A stretch of DNA of 64,000 nucleotides from Allobosea sp. 67-29 (lineage in GTDB: Bacteria; Pseudomonadota; Alphaproteobacteria; Rhizobiales; Beijerinckiaceae), in contig NZ_MKSQ01000026.1 in NCBI RefSeq assembly GCF_001898115.1, forward strand, positions 186,001 through 250,000, read 5' to 3'. The position numbers and the translations under genes were made by a program. The notes under the pieces were generated by a model. The model was given only the letters and a program-made list of their open reading frames with translations, did no database searches and was not told the DNA's origin. This document shows positions 8,207 to 17,170 of the stretch, in pieces (position 1 is the stretch's first letter; each line of letters begins with the position of its first letter).

Positions 8207-9158
8207 GGCGATCGAGCACGATCACGAGCCGCAGAGGGAAAAGCCGCTGCCGGTCAATCTCCGGCGTGACCAGCCGCTGGTGCCGGTCGATACGGTGGCC
8301 GGCCGCGCGCTGATGGCCGTGATCGCGATCCTCACCTTCCTCGCGGCGCTGAGCGCGGGGGCGGCCGTGCTCGCCGCGCGGGCCTCAGACCAGTGGCGCG
8401 GCGCGGTTTCCGACGAGATGACCATCCAGATCCGCCCGGACTCGCACCGCAACCTCGACGAGGATGTCGCCAGGGCGGTGGCAATGGCACGGGCTCTCGA
8501 CGGCATCGAGAGCGTCCGCGCCGTGCCCAAGGCCGAGTCGGACAAGCTGCTCGAACCCTGGCTCGGAACGGGGCTGGACCTTGTCGAGCTTCCGGTGCCG
8601 CGGCTGATCGTCCTGAAGCTCAAGCCGGGCGCTTCGCCGGATGTCGCCCGCTTCGGCCCGGCCTTGCGCAACGATGTGCCGACGGCGATCCTCGACGATC
8701 ATCGGCTCTGGCTCAGGCGGCTTTCGGCCATGGCGAGCACGATCATCGTTTCCGGCTTCGTCATCGTGCTGCTGGTCCTGACGGCGGCGGCACTGGCGGT
8801 CGCCTTCGCCACGCGCGGCGCCATGGCCGGCAGCCGCGAAAGCGTCGAAGTGCTGCATTTCGTCGGTGCGGACGACGATTTCATCGCCCGTGAATTTCAG
8901 AGCCGCTTCATCCGGCTCGGGCTGCGCGGCGGCGCGTTCGGCGGTCTCGCCGCGATCGTGGCCATCGCCCTGCTCGGCCTCGTCTCCTCGCTCTGGTCGA
9001 CGGCACCCGAGGCGGAGCAGCTGCAGGCGCTGTTCGGCGCCTTCGAGATCGGCTGGACCGGCTATGCCGCCGTGGTGCTCGTCGCGATCGTCGTTGCAGC
9101 CATCGCGGGGCTGGTCTCGCGTTTCACGGTGCGTCATTACCTGAGGATGCTGGCATGA
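8193..9158 (+). CDS. ftsX: Cell division protein FtsX
   Basis: Membrane partner of FtsE, 321 residues. A cytoplasmic N-terminus leads to TM1 near 30-50, an extracytoplasmic domain up to about 180 that would contact hydrolase partners, then three more helices near 185-210, 248-268 and 290-312. It overlaps ftsE by 14 bases, which implies translational coupling; an in-frame ATG at 8199 is an alternative start. Confidence 0.93.
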   Translation: MSMPEAIEHDHEPQREKPLPVNLRRDQPLVPVDTVAGRALMAVIAILTFLAALSAGAAVLAARASDQWRGAVSDEMTIQIRPDSHRNLDEDVARAVAMARALDGIESVRAVPKAESDKLLEPWLGTGLDLVELPVPRLIVLKLKPGASPDVARFGPALRNDVPTAILDDHRLWLRRLSAMASTIIVSGFVIVLLVLTAAALAVAFATRGAMAGSRESVEVLHFVGADDDFIAREFQSRFIRLGLRGGAFGGLAAIVAIALLGLVSSLWSTAPEAEQLQALFGAFEIGWTGYAAVVLVAIVVAAIAGLVSRFTVRHYLRMLA

Positions 9159-9228
9159 CGGGACGACACGCCCGCTGCCGGCGGCCTGCCGCCGTTATGC
9201 CCGATTGGCCGGATACGGTTGGCGTGTC

Positions 9229-10023
9229 ATGGCCATGATCGGCAGCGGCAACGACCATCTCACAGCCGGCACGGCGGGCTCTTCGGTTCGGCGCGGCCGG
9301 ATTTCGCGGCGGCGCGTCCTGGCGCTGGCCGGCATCGCCGCGGCCGGAGTCGCGACGGTTCTGTTCGCGTGCGGCTATGCCCGTTTCGCCGCGGGCATTG
9401 AGGCGCGCGAGCCGGCCGTGACCCCGCGAACCGACGCCATCGTCGTCGTGACCGGCGGCTCGCAGCGCGTCGGCGACGCGATCGGCCTCCTCGGCGCCGA
9501 GCGCGGCGCGCGGCTTCTCATCAGCGGCGTCAACGAGAAGACCAGCCGCGAGGAACTCGCCCGGCTCAACCCCGCCTCCCGCGATCTGCTGGGCTGCTGC
9601 GTGGACCTCGACTACCGGGCCCGCAACACCATCGGCAATGCGATCGAGACCCGCCGCTGGGCGCGCCAGCACGGCTTCCGCTCGCTGCTGGTCGTGACCT
9701 CGAACTATCACATGCCGCGGACGCTGGCCGAGTTCGGACACGCCATGCCGGGTGTCCGCTTCGTCGCCCATCCCGTCGTCACGGACCAACTCGATACCTC
9801 GGGCTGGTGGCACCGCTGGGCCACCGTCAAGGTGCTCGTTCCGGAATATATCAAATATCTGGTCGCCCGGCTGCGCAGCCTCGTCGAGGACGACCCGGAA
9901 AGCTCGCATCTGTCGGTCATCATTGGCGGGCGGAAGCCGGTTTCACCGAAGCCGGCCGAGCTTATCGGCCCGGAAGCCGAGCGACGCTCGCATCTGCGCG
10001 GCGGCCCCTCCCGTGAAGGCTGA
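9229..10023 (+). CDS. YdcF/SanA family DUF218 membrane protein
   Basis: 264 residues from the ATG at 9229 (ATG at 9235 and TTG at 9205 are alternatives). One N-terminal membrane anchor (about 29-50) is followed by a DUF218 domain with TDAIVVVTGGSQRV, RLLISGV, RNTIGNAIETRRWA and VVTSNYHMPR motifs, the last being the hallmark of the family. E. coli relatives ElyC and SanA act in envelope polysaccharide and peptidoglycan integrity. Its position between ftsX and plsC fits an envelope role; the exact reaction is unknown. Confidence 0.85.
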   Translation: MAMIGSGNDHLTAGTAGSSVRRGRISRRRVLALAGIAAAGVATVLFACGYARFAAGIEAREPAVTPRTDAIVVVTGGSQRVGDAIGLLGAERGARLLISGVNEKTSREELARLNPASRDLLGCCVDLDYRARNTIGNAIETRRWARQHGFRSLLVVTSNYHMPRTLAEFGHAMPGVRFVAHPVVTDQLDTSGWWHRWATVKVLVPEYIKYLVARLRSLVEDDPESSHLSVIIGGRKPVSPKPAELIGPEAERRSHLRGGPSREG

Positions 10024-10070
10024 ACGGCATAGCGCTTGACCGCCGCGATGCACGGCTTCATTGCGGTCGC

Positions 10071-10841
10071 ATGCTCGTCCTGCGCTCGCTCGCCTTCAAC
10101 GTCCTGTTCTATGCCAATCTCGTCTTCTGGCTGATCTTCGTGGCGCTGCCGGCGCTGCTGCTGCCGCAGGCTGCGCTGCGGCACGTCGCCGCGGGCTGGG
10201 CGCGCAGCTCGCTCTGGCTGATGCGGGTCGTCGCCGGCACCCGCTACGAGGTGATCGGCCGCGAGAACATCCCGGCCGGCGGGCTGATGGTCGCGGCCAA
10301 GCACCAGTCCTTCTGGGAGACTTTCACGCTCTTCACGCTGTTCCCGGATCCGGTCTTCATCCTGAAGCGGGAGCTGATGCGGATCCCGCTTTTCGGCTGG
10401 TGCCTCGCCAAGCTCAGGATGATCCCGGTCGACCGGGGGGCCCGCGCGCGGGCCCTGAAGGACGTCACCCGGCGCGCCACCGTCGAGCTCGGCCAGAAGG
10501 GCCGCCAGCTCCTGATCTTCCCGGAAGGCACGCGCCGCCCGCCGGGTGCGCCTCCGGCCTACAAGTTCGGCGTGGCGCATCTCTACGCCGAACTCCAGGT
10601 CCCCTGCCTGCCCGTCGCCCTGAATTCCGGCCTGTACTGGCCCCGCCGGCAGTTTCTGCGACGCCCGGGCACGATCCGGCTCGAGATCCTGCCGCCGATC
10701 CTGCCTGGCCTTGACAAGACCAGCTTCCAGCACGAATTGCAGCAGCGGATCGAGACCGCTTGCGACCGCCTTCTGGCGCAGGGCCGGGCCGAACTCGCTG
10801 CCCAAGGCCTCGACCCGCTCGCCCATCCTGACAAGTCCTGA
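10071..10841 (+). CDS. plsC: 1-acyl-sn-glycerol-3-phosphate acyltransferase
   Basis: Converts lysophosphatidic acid to phosphatidic acid at the inner membrane. The 256-residue protein has hydrophobic N-terminal segments, the acceptor-binding block FPEGTRRPPG and the acyltransferase motif in the form KHQSFWETF, that is HX4E rather than the common HX4D. The Glu variant is, to my knowledge, frequent in alphaproteobacterial PlsC proteins. It follows the DUF218 gene by 47 bases and probably belongs to the ftsEX transcript. Confidence 0.92.
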   Translation: MLVLRSLAFNVLFYANLVFWLIFVALPALLLPQAALRHVAAGWARSSLWLMRVVAGTRYEVIGRENIPAGGLMVAAKHQSFWETFTLFTLFPDPVFILKRELMRIPLFGWCLAKLRMIPVDRGARARALKDVTRRATVELGQKGRQLLIFPEGTRRPPGAPPAYKFGVAHLYAELQVPCLPVALNSGLYWPRRQFLRRPGTIRLEILPPILPGLDKTSFQHELQQRIETACDRLLAQGRAELAAQGLDPLAHPDKS

Positions 10842-10872
10842 CAGCAGCCCGCCATGCGGCGGCTGACGACGG

Positions 10873-10901
10873 TTGACTTATCCCCGTCATGTTCCCATTT
10901 T
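10873..10901 (+). promoter_or_regulatory. Candidate sigma-70-type promoter for the 10927 gene
   Basis: A -35 TTGACT at 10873-10878 and a weak -10 CATTTT at 10896-10901 with 17-base spacing. The -10 is overlapped by the SOS box at 10891-10905, the layout expected for LexA repression. Confidence 0.4.
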
Positions 10902-10905
10902 GTTC
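10891..10905 (+). promoter_or_regulatory. SOS box, LexA operator of alphaproteobacterial type
   Basis: GTTCCCATTTTGTTC is an exact GTTC-N7-GTTC match, the direct-repeat LexA operator established for alphaproteobacteria. It lies 21 bases before the ATG of the downstream unknown gene, just upstream of its AGGAGG ribosome site. Confidence 0.75.
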
Positions 10906-10926
10906 CTTATTGCAGGAGGAACGGAT

Positions 10927-11340
10927 ATGGCTGCCCTCGCCTATCGCTTCACCCCGGATCTGTTTGACGAGCCGGCGCCCGCGCCGGAGCGTGCCGCGCG
11001 CGAAATGCCGTTGCGGAGCACCGCATCGCTCGGCGAACGTCGTTTCACCGCCTGGCGCGGTCGCTCGGGCCGGCGTTACGTGGCCTCGGTCTTCCCCAGC
11101 GATGATCCTCATGCCTTGAGCTTTACCGACGCAGTCCTGCTTGCCGTCTCCGCAGACCGCCGGATCCTGGCCGCGCGCGATTCCGGACCGTTCGGCATCG
11201 AGGCCGCGCTGGGGCGCTGGCAGCGCTCCGTGACCGAAGCCGGCGCGACGGAGATTCACGTGCACCTTCTCGCGGAGGATGGCGCCAGCCGCCGTGCTGC
11301 GCTGCTCGACCTGATGCCGCAGGCCGAAACAGTCGACTGA
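10927..11340 (+). CDS. Conserved-looking unknown protein, predicted SOS-regulated
   Basis: 137 residues with no family I recognise. The N-terminus (MAALAYRFTPDLFDEPAP) is proline- and acid-rich up to about residue 30, followed by an alpha/beta-like region with ERRFTAWRGRSGRRYVASVF and a central AVLLAVSADRRILAARDSG strand pair. There are no membrane segments or cysteines. The ATG at 10927 has a near-perfect AGGAGG 7 bases upstream, which decides the start. A LexA box overlaps its likely promoter, so it is probably induced by DNA damage. It ends against the convergent ChaC-like gene without a gap. Confidence 0.75.
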   Translation: MAALAYRFTPDLFDEPAPAPERAAREMPLRSTASLGERRFTAWRGRSGRRYVASVFPSDDPHALSFTDAVLLAVSADRRILAARDSGPFGIEAALGRWQRSVTEAGATEIHVHLLAEDGASRRAALLDLMPQAETVD

Positions 11341-11910
11341 TCAGCCCCTGAGCGGGGGGTGCGTCGCGCGCAGGCCAGGCGCCAGTTCCTGCGCCAACGC
11401 AGCCAGGACCGGGTCGTAGACTCCCATCTTGCGCAAGTGCTCATGGGTCTGGAGCACGTAATCCGGGTTTTCTCCGGATTGGCCCCTTCCCTGCCGGACA
11501 AGTTTCAGGAGCTCCGCCGGCGGCAGCTTGCCGGCATATTGCAGATGCTTGCGGTCGGCGACATAGACCAGTCCGCGAACCTGCCGGCGATCGTCGAGTC
11601 GCAGCGAGACATGGCGTTCGAGATAGACTGATGTCGCCTGCTCGCGCGCCCGCAGATAGGCCACGGTTTCCTCCGCCTGGCTGGCCGCGACCCGGAAGGC
11701 CAATCCCCGGCAGACGCCGCCACGATCGAGCCCGAGGACGAGGCCCGGCCGCTCGGGAGTGCCGCGATGGACGTGGGAGAACACGCAGAGCGAGCGGTGA
11801 TAGCCGTGGAGGCGTGCGGCGACGCTTTCCTCGAAGGCGAAGCCGGGGCGCCAGATCAGCGATCCGTAGCCGAACACCCAGAGATCCGCCGCTTTGTCCC
11901 CGTTGCTCAT
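11341..11910 (-). CDS. ChaC-like gamma-glutamylcyclotransferase
   Basis: 189 residues. The N-terminal signature VFGYGSLIWRPGF is the substrate-binding loop of the gamma-glutamylcyclotransferase fold, and the length and GTPERPGLVLGLD segment fit ChaC. These enzymes degrade glutathione to 5-oxoproline and Cys-Gly in the cytosol. The stop codon abuts that of the convergent SOS-box gene. Family assignment is firm; specificity for glutathione is inferred from family membership. Confidence 0.9.
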   Translation of the reverse strand: MSNGDKAADLWVFGYGSLIWRPGFAFEESVAARLHGYHRSLCVFSHVHRGTPERPGLVLGLDRGGVCRGLAFRVAASQAEETVAYLRAREQATSVYLERHVSLRLDDRRQVRGLVYVADRKHLQYAGKLPPAELLKLVRQGRGQSGENPDYVLQTHEHLRKMGVYDPVLAALAQELAPGLRATHPPLRG

Positions 11911-12131
11911 CGCAGTCTCATAATTTGGCCGCGCAGCCCTGCTTCATGCTGCGGGGATGTTCGACTCTCCGCGGGAGCGCACATGCTGGCGCCCGCCCTC
12001 TTTGCGAGCTAAGGCATCCACGCGAAAAGGGGAATCTTCTTTTCGCAGAATCCGATGCCGCAAACCAAGCGACGGACCACCGCCACCGGCGTCCCGTCGA
12101 GCCGTCCACCTGCGCAAGGAACGCCTGCTGC

Positions 12132-13169
12132 ATGACCGACACCGCACCGACGCCCCGCCGCAGCCGCTTCTGGCTCTACGGCCCCGTGACCCTGCTGGCG
12201 ATCCTGGCGGCTGCATGGTCGGGCTTCTGGTTTTATGCTCATGGCCGGACCGTTGCCGAGATCGACAAGGCCCTGGCCCGCGAGGCTGGGCGTGGGCGGA
12301 CCTGGACCTGCAACAACCGCTCGGTCGGCGGCTTTCCCTTCCGTATCGAGGTGCGCTGCGATTCGCTGGCGCTCACCTCGACGCGCTGGGGCGAGGCCGT
12401 GCGCGTCGAGACCGGCCCCGCGCTCGCCGTGGGGCAGATCTATTCGCCGGGTCTGGTGATCTTCGAGGCCCGCAGCCCGGCGCGGGTCACCCTGCCGGAA
12501 GGCCGCCGCCTCGACCTGAGCTGGAAGCAGCTCGATGCCAGCCTTGCCTGGCGCGATCCGCAACGCTTCGCCCTGGTGGCGGCGGAGCCGAGCGCCACGC
12601 TGACCACGCCCGAGCAACCTCCCGAGACCTGGCGCGCCGCAGCGCTCGAGGCGCATCTGCGCCGCAACCCCGATCACCCGGCCGCCGACCAGGCGGTCGA
12701 TCTCGCACTATCCGCGACGGGCACCGTCCTGCCGGCGATCGACGCATTGCTGGGCACGACCGACGCCGGCACCATCGACCTGCAGGCGACTCTGACGCAG
12801 GCGGATGCCTTCCGCCAGGGCTTCAATCCGGACGCACTGGAAGCCTGGCGTAGCGGCAACGGCGTTCTCGATCTCACGCGCCTGTCCGCGACCAAGGGCG
12901 CCGCGCGCATCGACGGCAGCGGCCAATTGCGGCTCGATCCGACCCATCAAGTCGGCGGCGATCTGCAACTGGCCGCCGCCGGCATCGATCAGATCGGCGG
13001 CATCCGCGTCGGCAACCTGCTCGGCGGTCTCGGCGGGCTGCTCGGCGGCCGCGCCAGCACCTCCGCTCCGCCAGGCCTGACGCCGCTGCCGCCGGTCTCA
13101 CTGCGGGAAGGCCGCGTCTTCCTCGGCCCGATCCGCCTTCCGTTGAAGCCGTTGCTGCCGCTGTATTGA
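12132..13169 (+). CDS. DUF2125 domain membrane-anchored protein
   Basis: 345 residues from the ATG at 12132. One N-terminal transmembrane helix (about 13-33) precedes a large extracytoplasmic beta-rich DUF2125 domain with the typical start GRTWTCNNRSVGGFPFRIEV and repeated short hydrophilic strands. A glycine/leucine-rich stretch (VGNLLGGLGGLLGGRAS) lies near residue 300. The upstream frame is open to 11631 but lacks family resemblance. Function unknown. Convergent with rpoH. Confidence 0.85.
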   Translation: MTDTAPTPRRSRFWLYGPVTLLAILAAAWSGFWFYAHGRTVAEIDKALAREAGRGRTWTCNNRSVGGFPFRIEVRCDSLALTSTRWGEAVRVETGPALAVGQIYSPGLVIFEARSPARVTLPEGRRLDLSWKQLDASLAWRDPQRFALVAAEPSATLTTPEQPPETWRAAALEAHLRRNPDHPAADQAVDLALSATGTVLPAIDALLGTTDAGTIDLQATLTQADAFRQGFNPDALEAWRSGNGVLDLTRLSATKGAARIDGSGQLRLDPTHQVGGDLQLAAAGIDQIGGIRVGNLLGGLGGLLGGRASTSAPPGLTPLPPVSLREGRVFLGPIRLPLKPLLPLY

Positions 13170-13180
13170 GATCACCACGA

Positions 13181-13204
13181 AAAAGGGGCGCCGAAGCGCC
13201 CCTT
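13181..13204 (-). terminator. Rho-independent terminator of rpoH
   Basis: A perfect 9-bp stem (13183-13191 with 13196-13204) closed by a 4-base loop. Read on the minus strand the loop is TTCG and the stem runs into a short T tract (CCTTTTTCG), so it terminates rpoH; on the plus strand no T tract follows. Confidence 0.85.
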
Positions 13205-13227
13205 CAGACATGCGACGAGGGCCGGGC

Positions 13228-14124
13228 TCAGGCCGCCGGCAGCGCGGCGGCGGGCGCCTCGATGCGGGTGATCGCCTTCTTCACCGCCTCCTGCACCTTC
13301 TCGAAGGCGCGCACCTCGATCTGGCGGACACGCTCGCGCGAAACTCCGAACTCCTCGGAAAGCTGCTCGAGCGTGATCGGATCCTCGGCAAGGCGACGCG
13401 CCTCGAAGATGCGGCGCTCGCGCGGGTTGAGGACGTCGAGCGCCTCGCGCAGCGCCGTATGCCGGTTGCTGCTCTCCTCGGACTCGGCGAGCCGGCTTTC
13501 CTGGCTGTCGGAATCGTCGACCAGCCAATCCTGCCATTCGCCCTCGCCGTCCTCGCGCAGCGGCGTGTTCAGCGAGGCGTCGCCGCCGAGCCGGCGGTTC
13601 ATGTCGACGACATCCTGCTCGTTGACGCCGAGCTTGGTGGCGATCTGCTTGACCTGGTCGGGACGCAGGTCACCTTCGCCCAGCGCCGAGATCTTGCTCT
13701 TGGCCTTGCGCAGGTTGAAGAACAACTTCTTCTGATTGGCCGTGGTGCCCATCTTCACCAGCGACCAGGAACGCAGGATGTATTCCTGGATCGAGGCCTT
13801 GATCCACCACATCGCATAGGTCGCGAGCCGGAAGCCCTTGTCCGGCTCGAAGCGCTTCACAGCCTGCATCAGGCCGACATTGCCTTCCGATACGACTTCG
13901 CCGATCGGCAGGCCATAGCCGCGATAGCCCATCGCGATCTTGGCGACGAGGCGCAGATGCGAGGTGACGAGCTTGTGCGCCGCGTCGCGGTCGCCATGCT
14001 CGCGCCAGCGCTTGGCCAGCATGTATTCCTCGCTCGGTTCCAGCATCGGGAACTTGCGGATTTCATCGAGATAACGTGAGAGTCCGCCTTCAGCGGACAG
14101 GACAGGCAGCGAAGCACTCGCCAT
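13228..14124 (-). CDS. rpoH: RNA polymerase heat-shock sigma factor RpoH (sigma-32)
   Basis: 298 residues with sigma-70 regions 1.2 to 4.2: LSRYLDEIRKFPMLEPSEEYMLAKRW at the N-terminus, region 2 ending in YAMWWIKASIQEYILRSW, and region 4.2 ERRIFEARRLAEDP then GVSRERVRQIEVRAFEKV. The RpoH-specific box follows region 2 as NQKKLFFNLRKAK. It directs heat-shock transcription; alphaproteobacteria often carry several RpoH copies. An AGGAGGAG ribosome site precedes the ATG. It sits downstream of rluD, as in many Rhizobiales, and ends at a strong terminator. Confidence 0.95.
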   Translation of the reverse strand: MASASLPVLSAEGGLSRYLDEIRKFPMLEPSEEYMLAKRWREHGDRDAAHKLVTSHLRLVAKIAMGYRGYGLPIGEVVSEGNVGLMQAVKRFEPDKGFRLATYAMWWIKASIQEYILRSWSLVKMGTTANQKKLFFNLRKAKSKISALGEGDLRPDQVKQIATKLGVNEQDVVDMNRRLGGDASLNTPLREDGEGEWQDWLVDDSDSQESRLAESEESSNRHTALREALDVLNPRERRIFEARRLAEDPITLEQLSEEFGVSRERVRQIEVRAFEKVQEAVKKAITRIEAPAAALPAA

Positions 14125-14342
14125 GCGCGTGTCTCCTCCTTCAGGCCCCCGCCGGGCGGCAGGCCCACCGCGCGATCAACCTTCGCGCAGGTTTCGGACA
14201 ATGCGAATTGATCCAACGCAGAAACCGGACAGGAGTTCGGCTGGATCGGTCGCGTGCGGCGCCCCCTTGGCCATCCGCATCCGATAACCCCAGTATATGC
14301 GAACTCACTCTGGCGGAAAGGTGGCAGCGCAGCCAGATTCGC

Positions 14343-15371
14343 TCACAGGCGCGCGAGCGCTGCTTGCAATTCTGCAAAATCAGCCGGCGGCGTCGACTCG
14401 AACAGCATCTCTTCCCCCGTCGCCGGATGGGCAAAACCCAGCACGGCCGCATGCAGCGCCTGCCGGCCCAGCGCCGCCAGCGCCTCGCGCGCCTCGTCCG
14501 GCAAGCGCACAGCCTTCGTGGCGAAGCCGGACCCGTAGAGCTGGTCGCCCAGCAGCGGATGGCCGATATGGCTCATATGGACGCGGATCTGATGGGTGCG
14601 CCCGGTCTCCAGCCGGCATTCGATCAGGCTGGCCAATGCGTCGGTCTCGTCCAGCCCCTTCAGCAGCGGCGGATAGCGCTCGATCAGCTCGATATGGGTG
14701 ATGGCCTCGCGCCCGCGCCCCTCCTTCACCACCGTCATCTTCTCGCGATTGCGGTTCGAGCGCTCGAGCGGCGCATCGATCGTGCCCTCGCGCAGGCGCG
14801 GGGCGCCCCAGACGAGCGCAAGATAGGCCCGTTGCAGCGGGCCGGTGCGGCCATGGTCGGCAAACTGCTTGGCGAGCTTCTGGTGGGCGCGGTCGTTCTT
14901 GGCGACGACCAGGAGGCCGCTGGTGTCCTTGTCCAGCCGGTGCACGATGCCGGGCCGCCGCACGCCGCCGATACCGGAGAGGCTCTCGCCGCAATGGGCG
15001 ATCAGCGCGTTGACGAGCGTGCCGTCCTCGTGGCCCCCGGCCGGATGGACGACGAGCCCTGCAGGCTTGTCGATGACGATCAGGTGCTCGTCCTCGTAGA
15101 CGACGTCGAGCGGAATGTCCTGCCCCACCGGATCGGCGGGCTTGGCCGCAGGCATGACGAGAGCGATCTCGTCGCCCTCGACCACCTTCCGGCTGCCGTC
15201 GCTGGCGATGGCGCCGTTGAGCCGGACTCCCCCCTCCTTGATGACCTGCTGGAGGCGCGCGCGCGAGATCTCGCCGGCCAGCAGCGCCAGCGCCTTGTCG
15301 AGGCGCTGGCCGGCCTGGTCGGCGCCGACCGTCAGGGTGACGCTGGCATCTGGATCGGAAATGGCTGTCAT
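14343..15371 (-). CDS. rluD: RluD-family 23S rRNA pseudouridine synthase
   Basis: 342 residues. An N-terminal S4-like RNA-binding domain (about 15-75, GQRLDKALALLAGEISRARLQQ) is followed by the pseudouridine synthase domain. The catalytic aspartate D147 is in HRLDKDTSG, and downstream there is RTHQIRVHMSHIGHPLLGDQLYG. RluD modifies helix 69 of 23S rRNA; assignment to RluD rather than RluC rests on length and the next-door rpoH, which is the usual arrangement. The frame carries an ordinary ATG. Confidence 0.9.
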   Translation of the reverse strand: MTAISDPDASVTLTVGADQAGQRLDKALALLAGEISRARLQQVIKEGGVRLNGAIASDGSRKVVEGDEIALVMPAAKPADPVGQDIPLDVVYEDEHLIVIDKPAGLVVHPAGGHEDGTLVNALIAHCGESLSGIGGVRRPGIVHRLDKDTSGLLVVAKNDRAHQKLAKQFADHGRTGPLQRAYLALVWGAPRLREGTIDAPLERSNRNREKMTVVKEGRGREAITHIELIERYPPLLKGLDETDALASLIECRLETGRTHQIRVHMSHIGHPLLGDQLYGSGFATKAVRLPDEAREALAALGRQALHAAVLGFAHPATGEEMLFESTPPADFAELQAALARL

Positions 15372-15430
15372 TGCGCCGCTATACGCGGCGAGCCGCGCAA
15401 TCGCACGCCTTTTCCTCGCCCGCGGTCAAA

Positions 15431-15452
15431 CCGCCGGGGCCGTCCCCGGCGG
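15431..15452 (-). terminator. Probable terminator of hemY
   Basis: Perfect 9-bp GC stem (15431-15439 with 15444-15452) and a 4-base loop just beyond the hemY stop. On the minus strand it is followed by a short TTT, so termination is plausible but the T tract is weak. Confidence 0.55.
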
Positions 15453-15468
15453 GCAAGGTGAAACAGAC

Positions 15469-17151
15469 TTAGCTGAACAGGCGAAAGCCGCTCTTCTTCG
15501 GCTCCGGCGGCTGCTCCTCATCGGGGCCGGGGTCGTCCGGCGCATGCGAGACCGGAAAGATCACGGGCTTGGGCGGTGCCGCTTCGCGCACGGGCGCCGC
15601 GGCAGGGCCGGCGCCAGCTTCGCCGGCCGGAGCCGGCCTTGCAGGGCTCACCTCCGGATCGGACGGCTTCGTCTCGGCTGAAGCCATCGGCTCCCCGGCG
15701 GGCTTCGACGCCGGCGGCGCGGGCGGCGGCTCCGGCTTTGGTTCCTCGTTCGATGCAGCCGTCGCGGCCGGCTCGGATAGCGTGACGCTCTCCGGTTTCA
15801 CCTCGATCAGCTTGGTCGAATCGTCGAGATCGGCGAGCACGTCGTCGAGCGCCTGCGGCGGGCTGCCGAGGGTCGCCGGCGGCACCGTCCAGACGAAGGC
15901 GTCGAGCCGGCCCGTGATCGGCGAGACCGGCATCCAATGATCGGAAACGAGCCCGTCGGCCCCCCACGCCGCATCATGCGGCGCGCGCGTCGCCCGCGCC
16001 AGCCATTCGCGCACCTTGCCGGCCGCTCCGTGCTCGGCCTCTTCCAGCTCCGCCATCAGCAGGCAGGCTCGGACCGAGGGACCGCCGGCTAGCAGTGGCT
16101 TCAACGTCTCGCGTGCCTTCTGGAATTCGCGTGCCTGGATCGCAGCCCCCGCCAGCGCGAGCACGCTCTCGGGGTCGGCCGGGCGCAGCTTCGACAAGGT
16201 CTGGGCTCTGTTCAACCGATCGAATGCGCTGTCACCGGGGCGCACGTCGAGATAGGCGGACGCGACATCCGGATGCGGCGCCTCGCGCCAGGCGGTTTCG
16301 AGCAGCTTCGACGCCTTGCGGACATCGCCGCGCTCCGAAAGCATCCGCCCGGCAAGAGCCGCCGCCGGCGTCAGCCCCGGGGCGAGCTTGACGGCTTCCA
16401 GCGCCGCCGCGAGCGCCCGTTCCGGCTCCCTGTCGCGCGCCTCCAGCGCCTCGGCGGCGAGGAGAACCGCGCGCTGGCGGCGCGCCTCCGCCTTGTCGGC
16501 CAGGCGCAAGGCAGCCCGGCGCTCCACGGCGGTGCGGGCCGCCTGCCAGTCGCCGGCATTGGTATGGAAATCGAGCAGCGCGTCGTTGGCCCAGGCGAGC
16601 GAAGGCGAGCGCCTCACCGCATCGTCGGCGAAGGCCCGCGCCGCCGGCATGTCGCCACGCCGCTTGGCCTCGACGAACAGGCCGCGCAGGCCGAGCACGC
16701 GCGTCTCCGAGCGGTCGAGCATCGCCTTGAAGGCTGCCTCGGCCTGAGCCCGGTTGCCTGTCAGCTGCGCCGTCTGCGCCTCGAGCAGCAGCGTCAGCGG
16801 CTCGTTCGGCACGAAACGACGGGCCTCGCCGGTATAGCGCCCGGCCGCGATGGGATCGCCGGCGCCGATCGCCACCATGCCGCGCGAAACCGCCTCGAAG
16901 CCTCTCGCCCGCCTGCGCGCTCGCGACGACAGGCTGAAGGCGGACGGCAGGCCGAAGACGAAGCGGATCACCGCCCAGACCAGCAGCACCAGGAAAGCCA
17001 GCACCACCACGCCGATCGCGCCGATCGCGACGCTGGTATCGATGCGGTAGCCTTGCCAGATCACCGAGATTTCGCCGGGCCGATCGGCGAGCCAGACCGC
17101 GCCGAAGGCGAGGCAGGCAAAGACGGCGAGATAGACGAGAACGCGAACCAT
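15469..17151 (-). CDS. hemY: HemY N-terminal domain / TPR membrane protein
   Basis: 560 residues. Two transmembrane helices (about 3-23 and 40-64) start the protein, as in the HemY_N family, and are followed by a long Ala/Arg/Glu-rich helical region with tetratricopeptide-like repeats (for example AGDPIAAGRYTGEARRF and AGDWQAARTAVERRAAL). The last 130 residues are a Pro/Ala/Glu-rich disordered tail ending KKSGFRLFS. This is the proteobacterial hemY scaffold protein, not protoporphyrinogen oxidase. It follows the HemD-mitofilin gene with a 19-base gap, so the two are cotranscribed and probably cooperate at the membrane. Confidence 0.9.
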   Translation of the reverse strand: MVRVLVYLAVFACLAFGAVWLADRPGEISVIWQGYRIDTSVAIGAIGVVVLAFLVLLVWAVIRFVFGLPSAFSLSSRARRRARGFEAVSRGMVAIGAGDPIAAGRYTGEARRFVPNEPLTLLLEAQTAQLTGNRAQAEAAFKAMLDRSETRVLGLRGLFVEAKRRGDMPAARAFADDAVRRSPSLAWANDALLDFHTNAGDWQAARTAVERRAALRLADKAEARRQRAVLLAAEALEARDREPERALAAALEAVKLAPGLTPAAALAGRMLSERGDVRKASKLLETAWREAPHPDVASAYLDVRPGDSAFDRLNRAQTLSKLRPADPESVLALAGAAIQAREFQKARETLKPLLAGGPSVRACLLMAELEEAEHGAAGKVREWLARATRAPHDAAWGADGLVSDHWMPVSPITGRLDAFVWTVPPATLGSPPQALDDVLADLDDSTKLIEVKPESVTLSEPAATAASNEEPKPEPPPAPPASKPAGEPMASAETKPSDPEVSPARPAPAGEAGAGPAAAPVREAAPPKPVIFPVSHAPDDPGPDEEQPPEPKKSGFRLFS

Positions 17152-17170
17152 GGACTTTTTCTAGCCTCCG

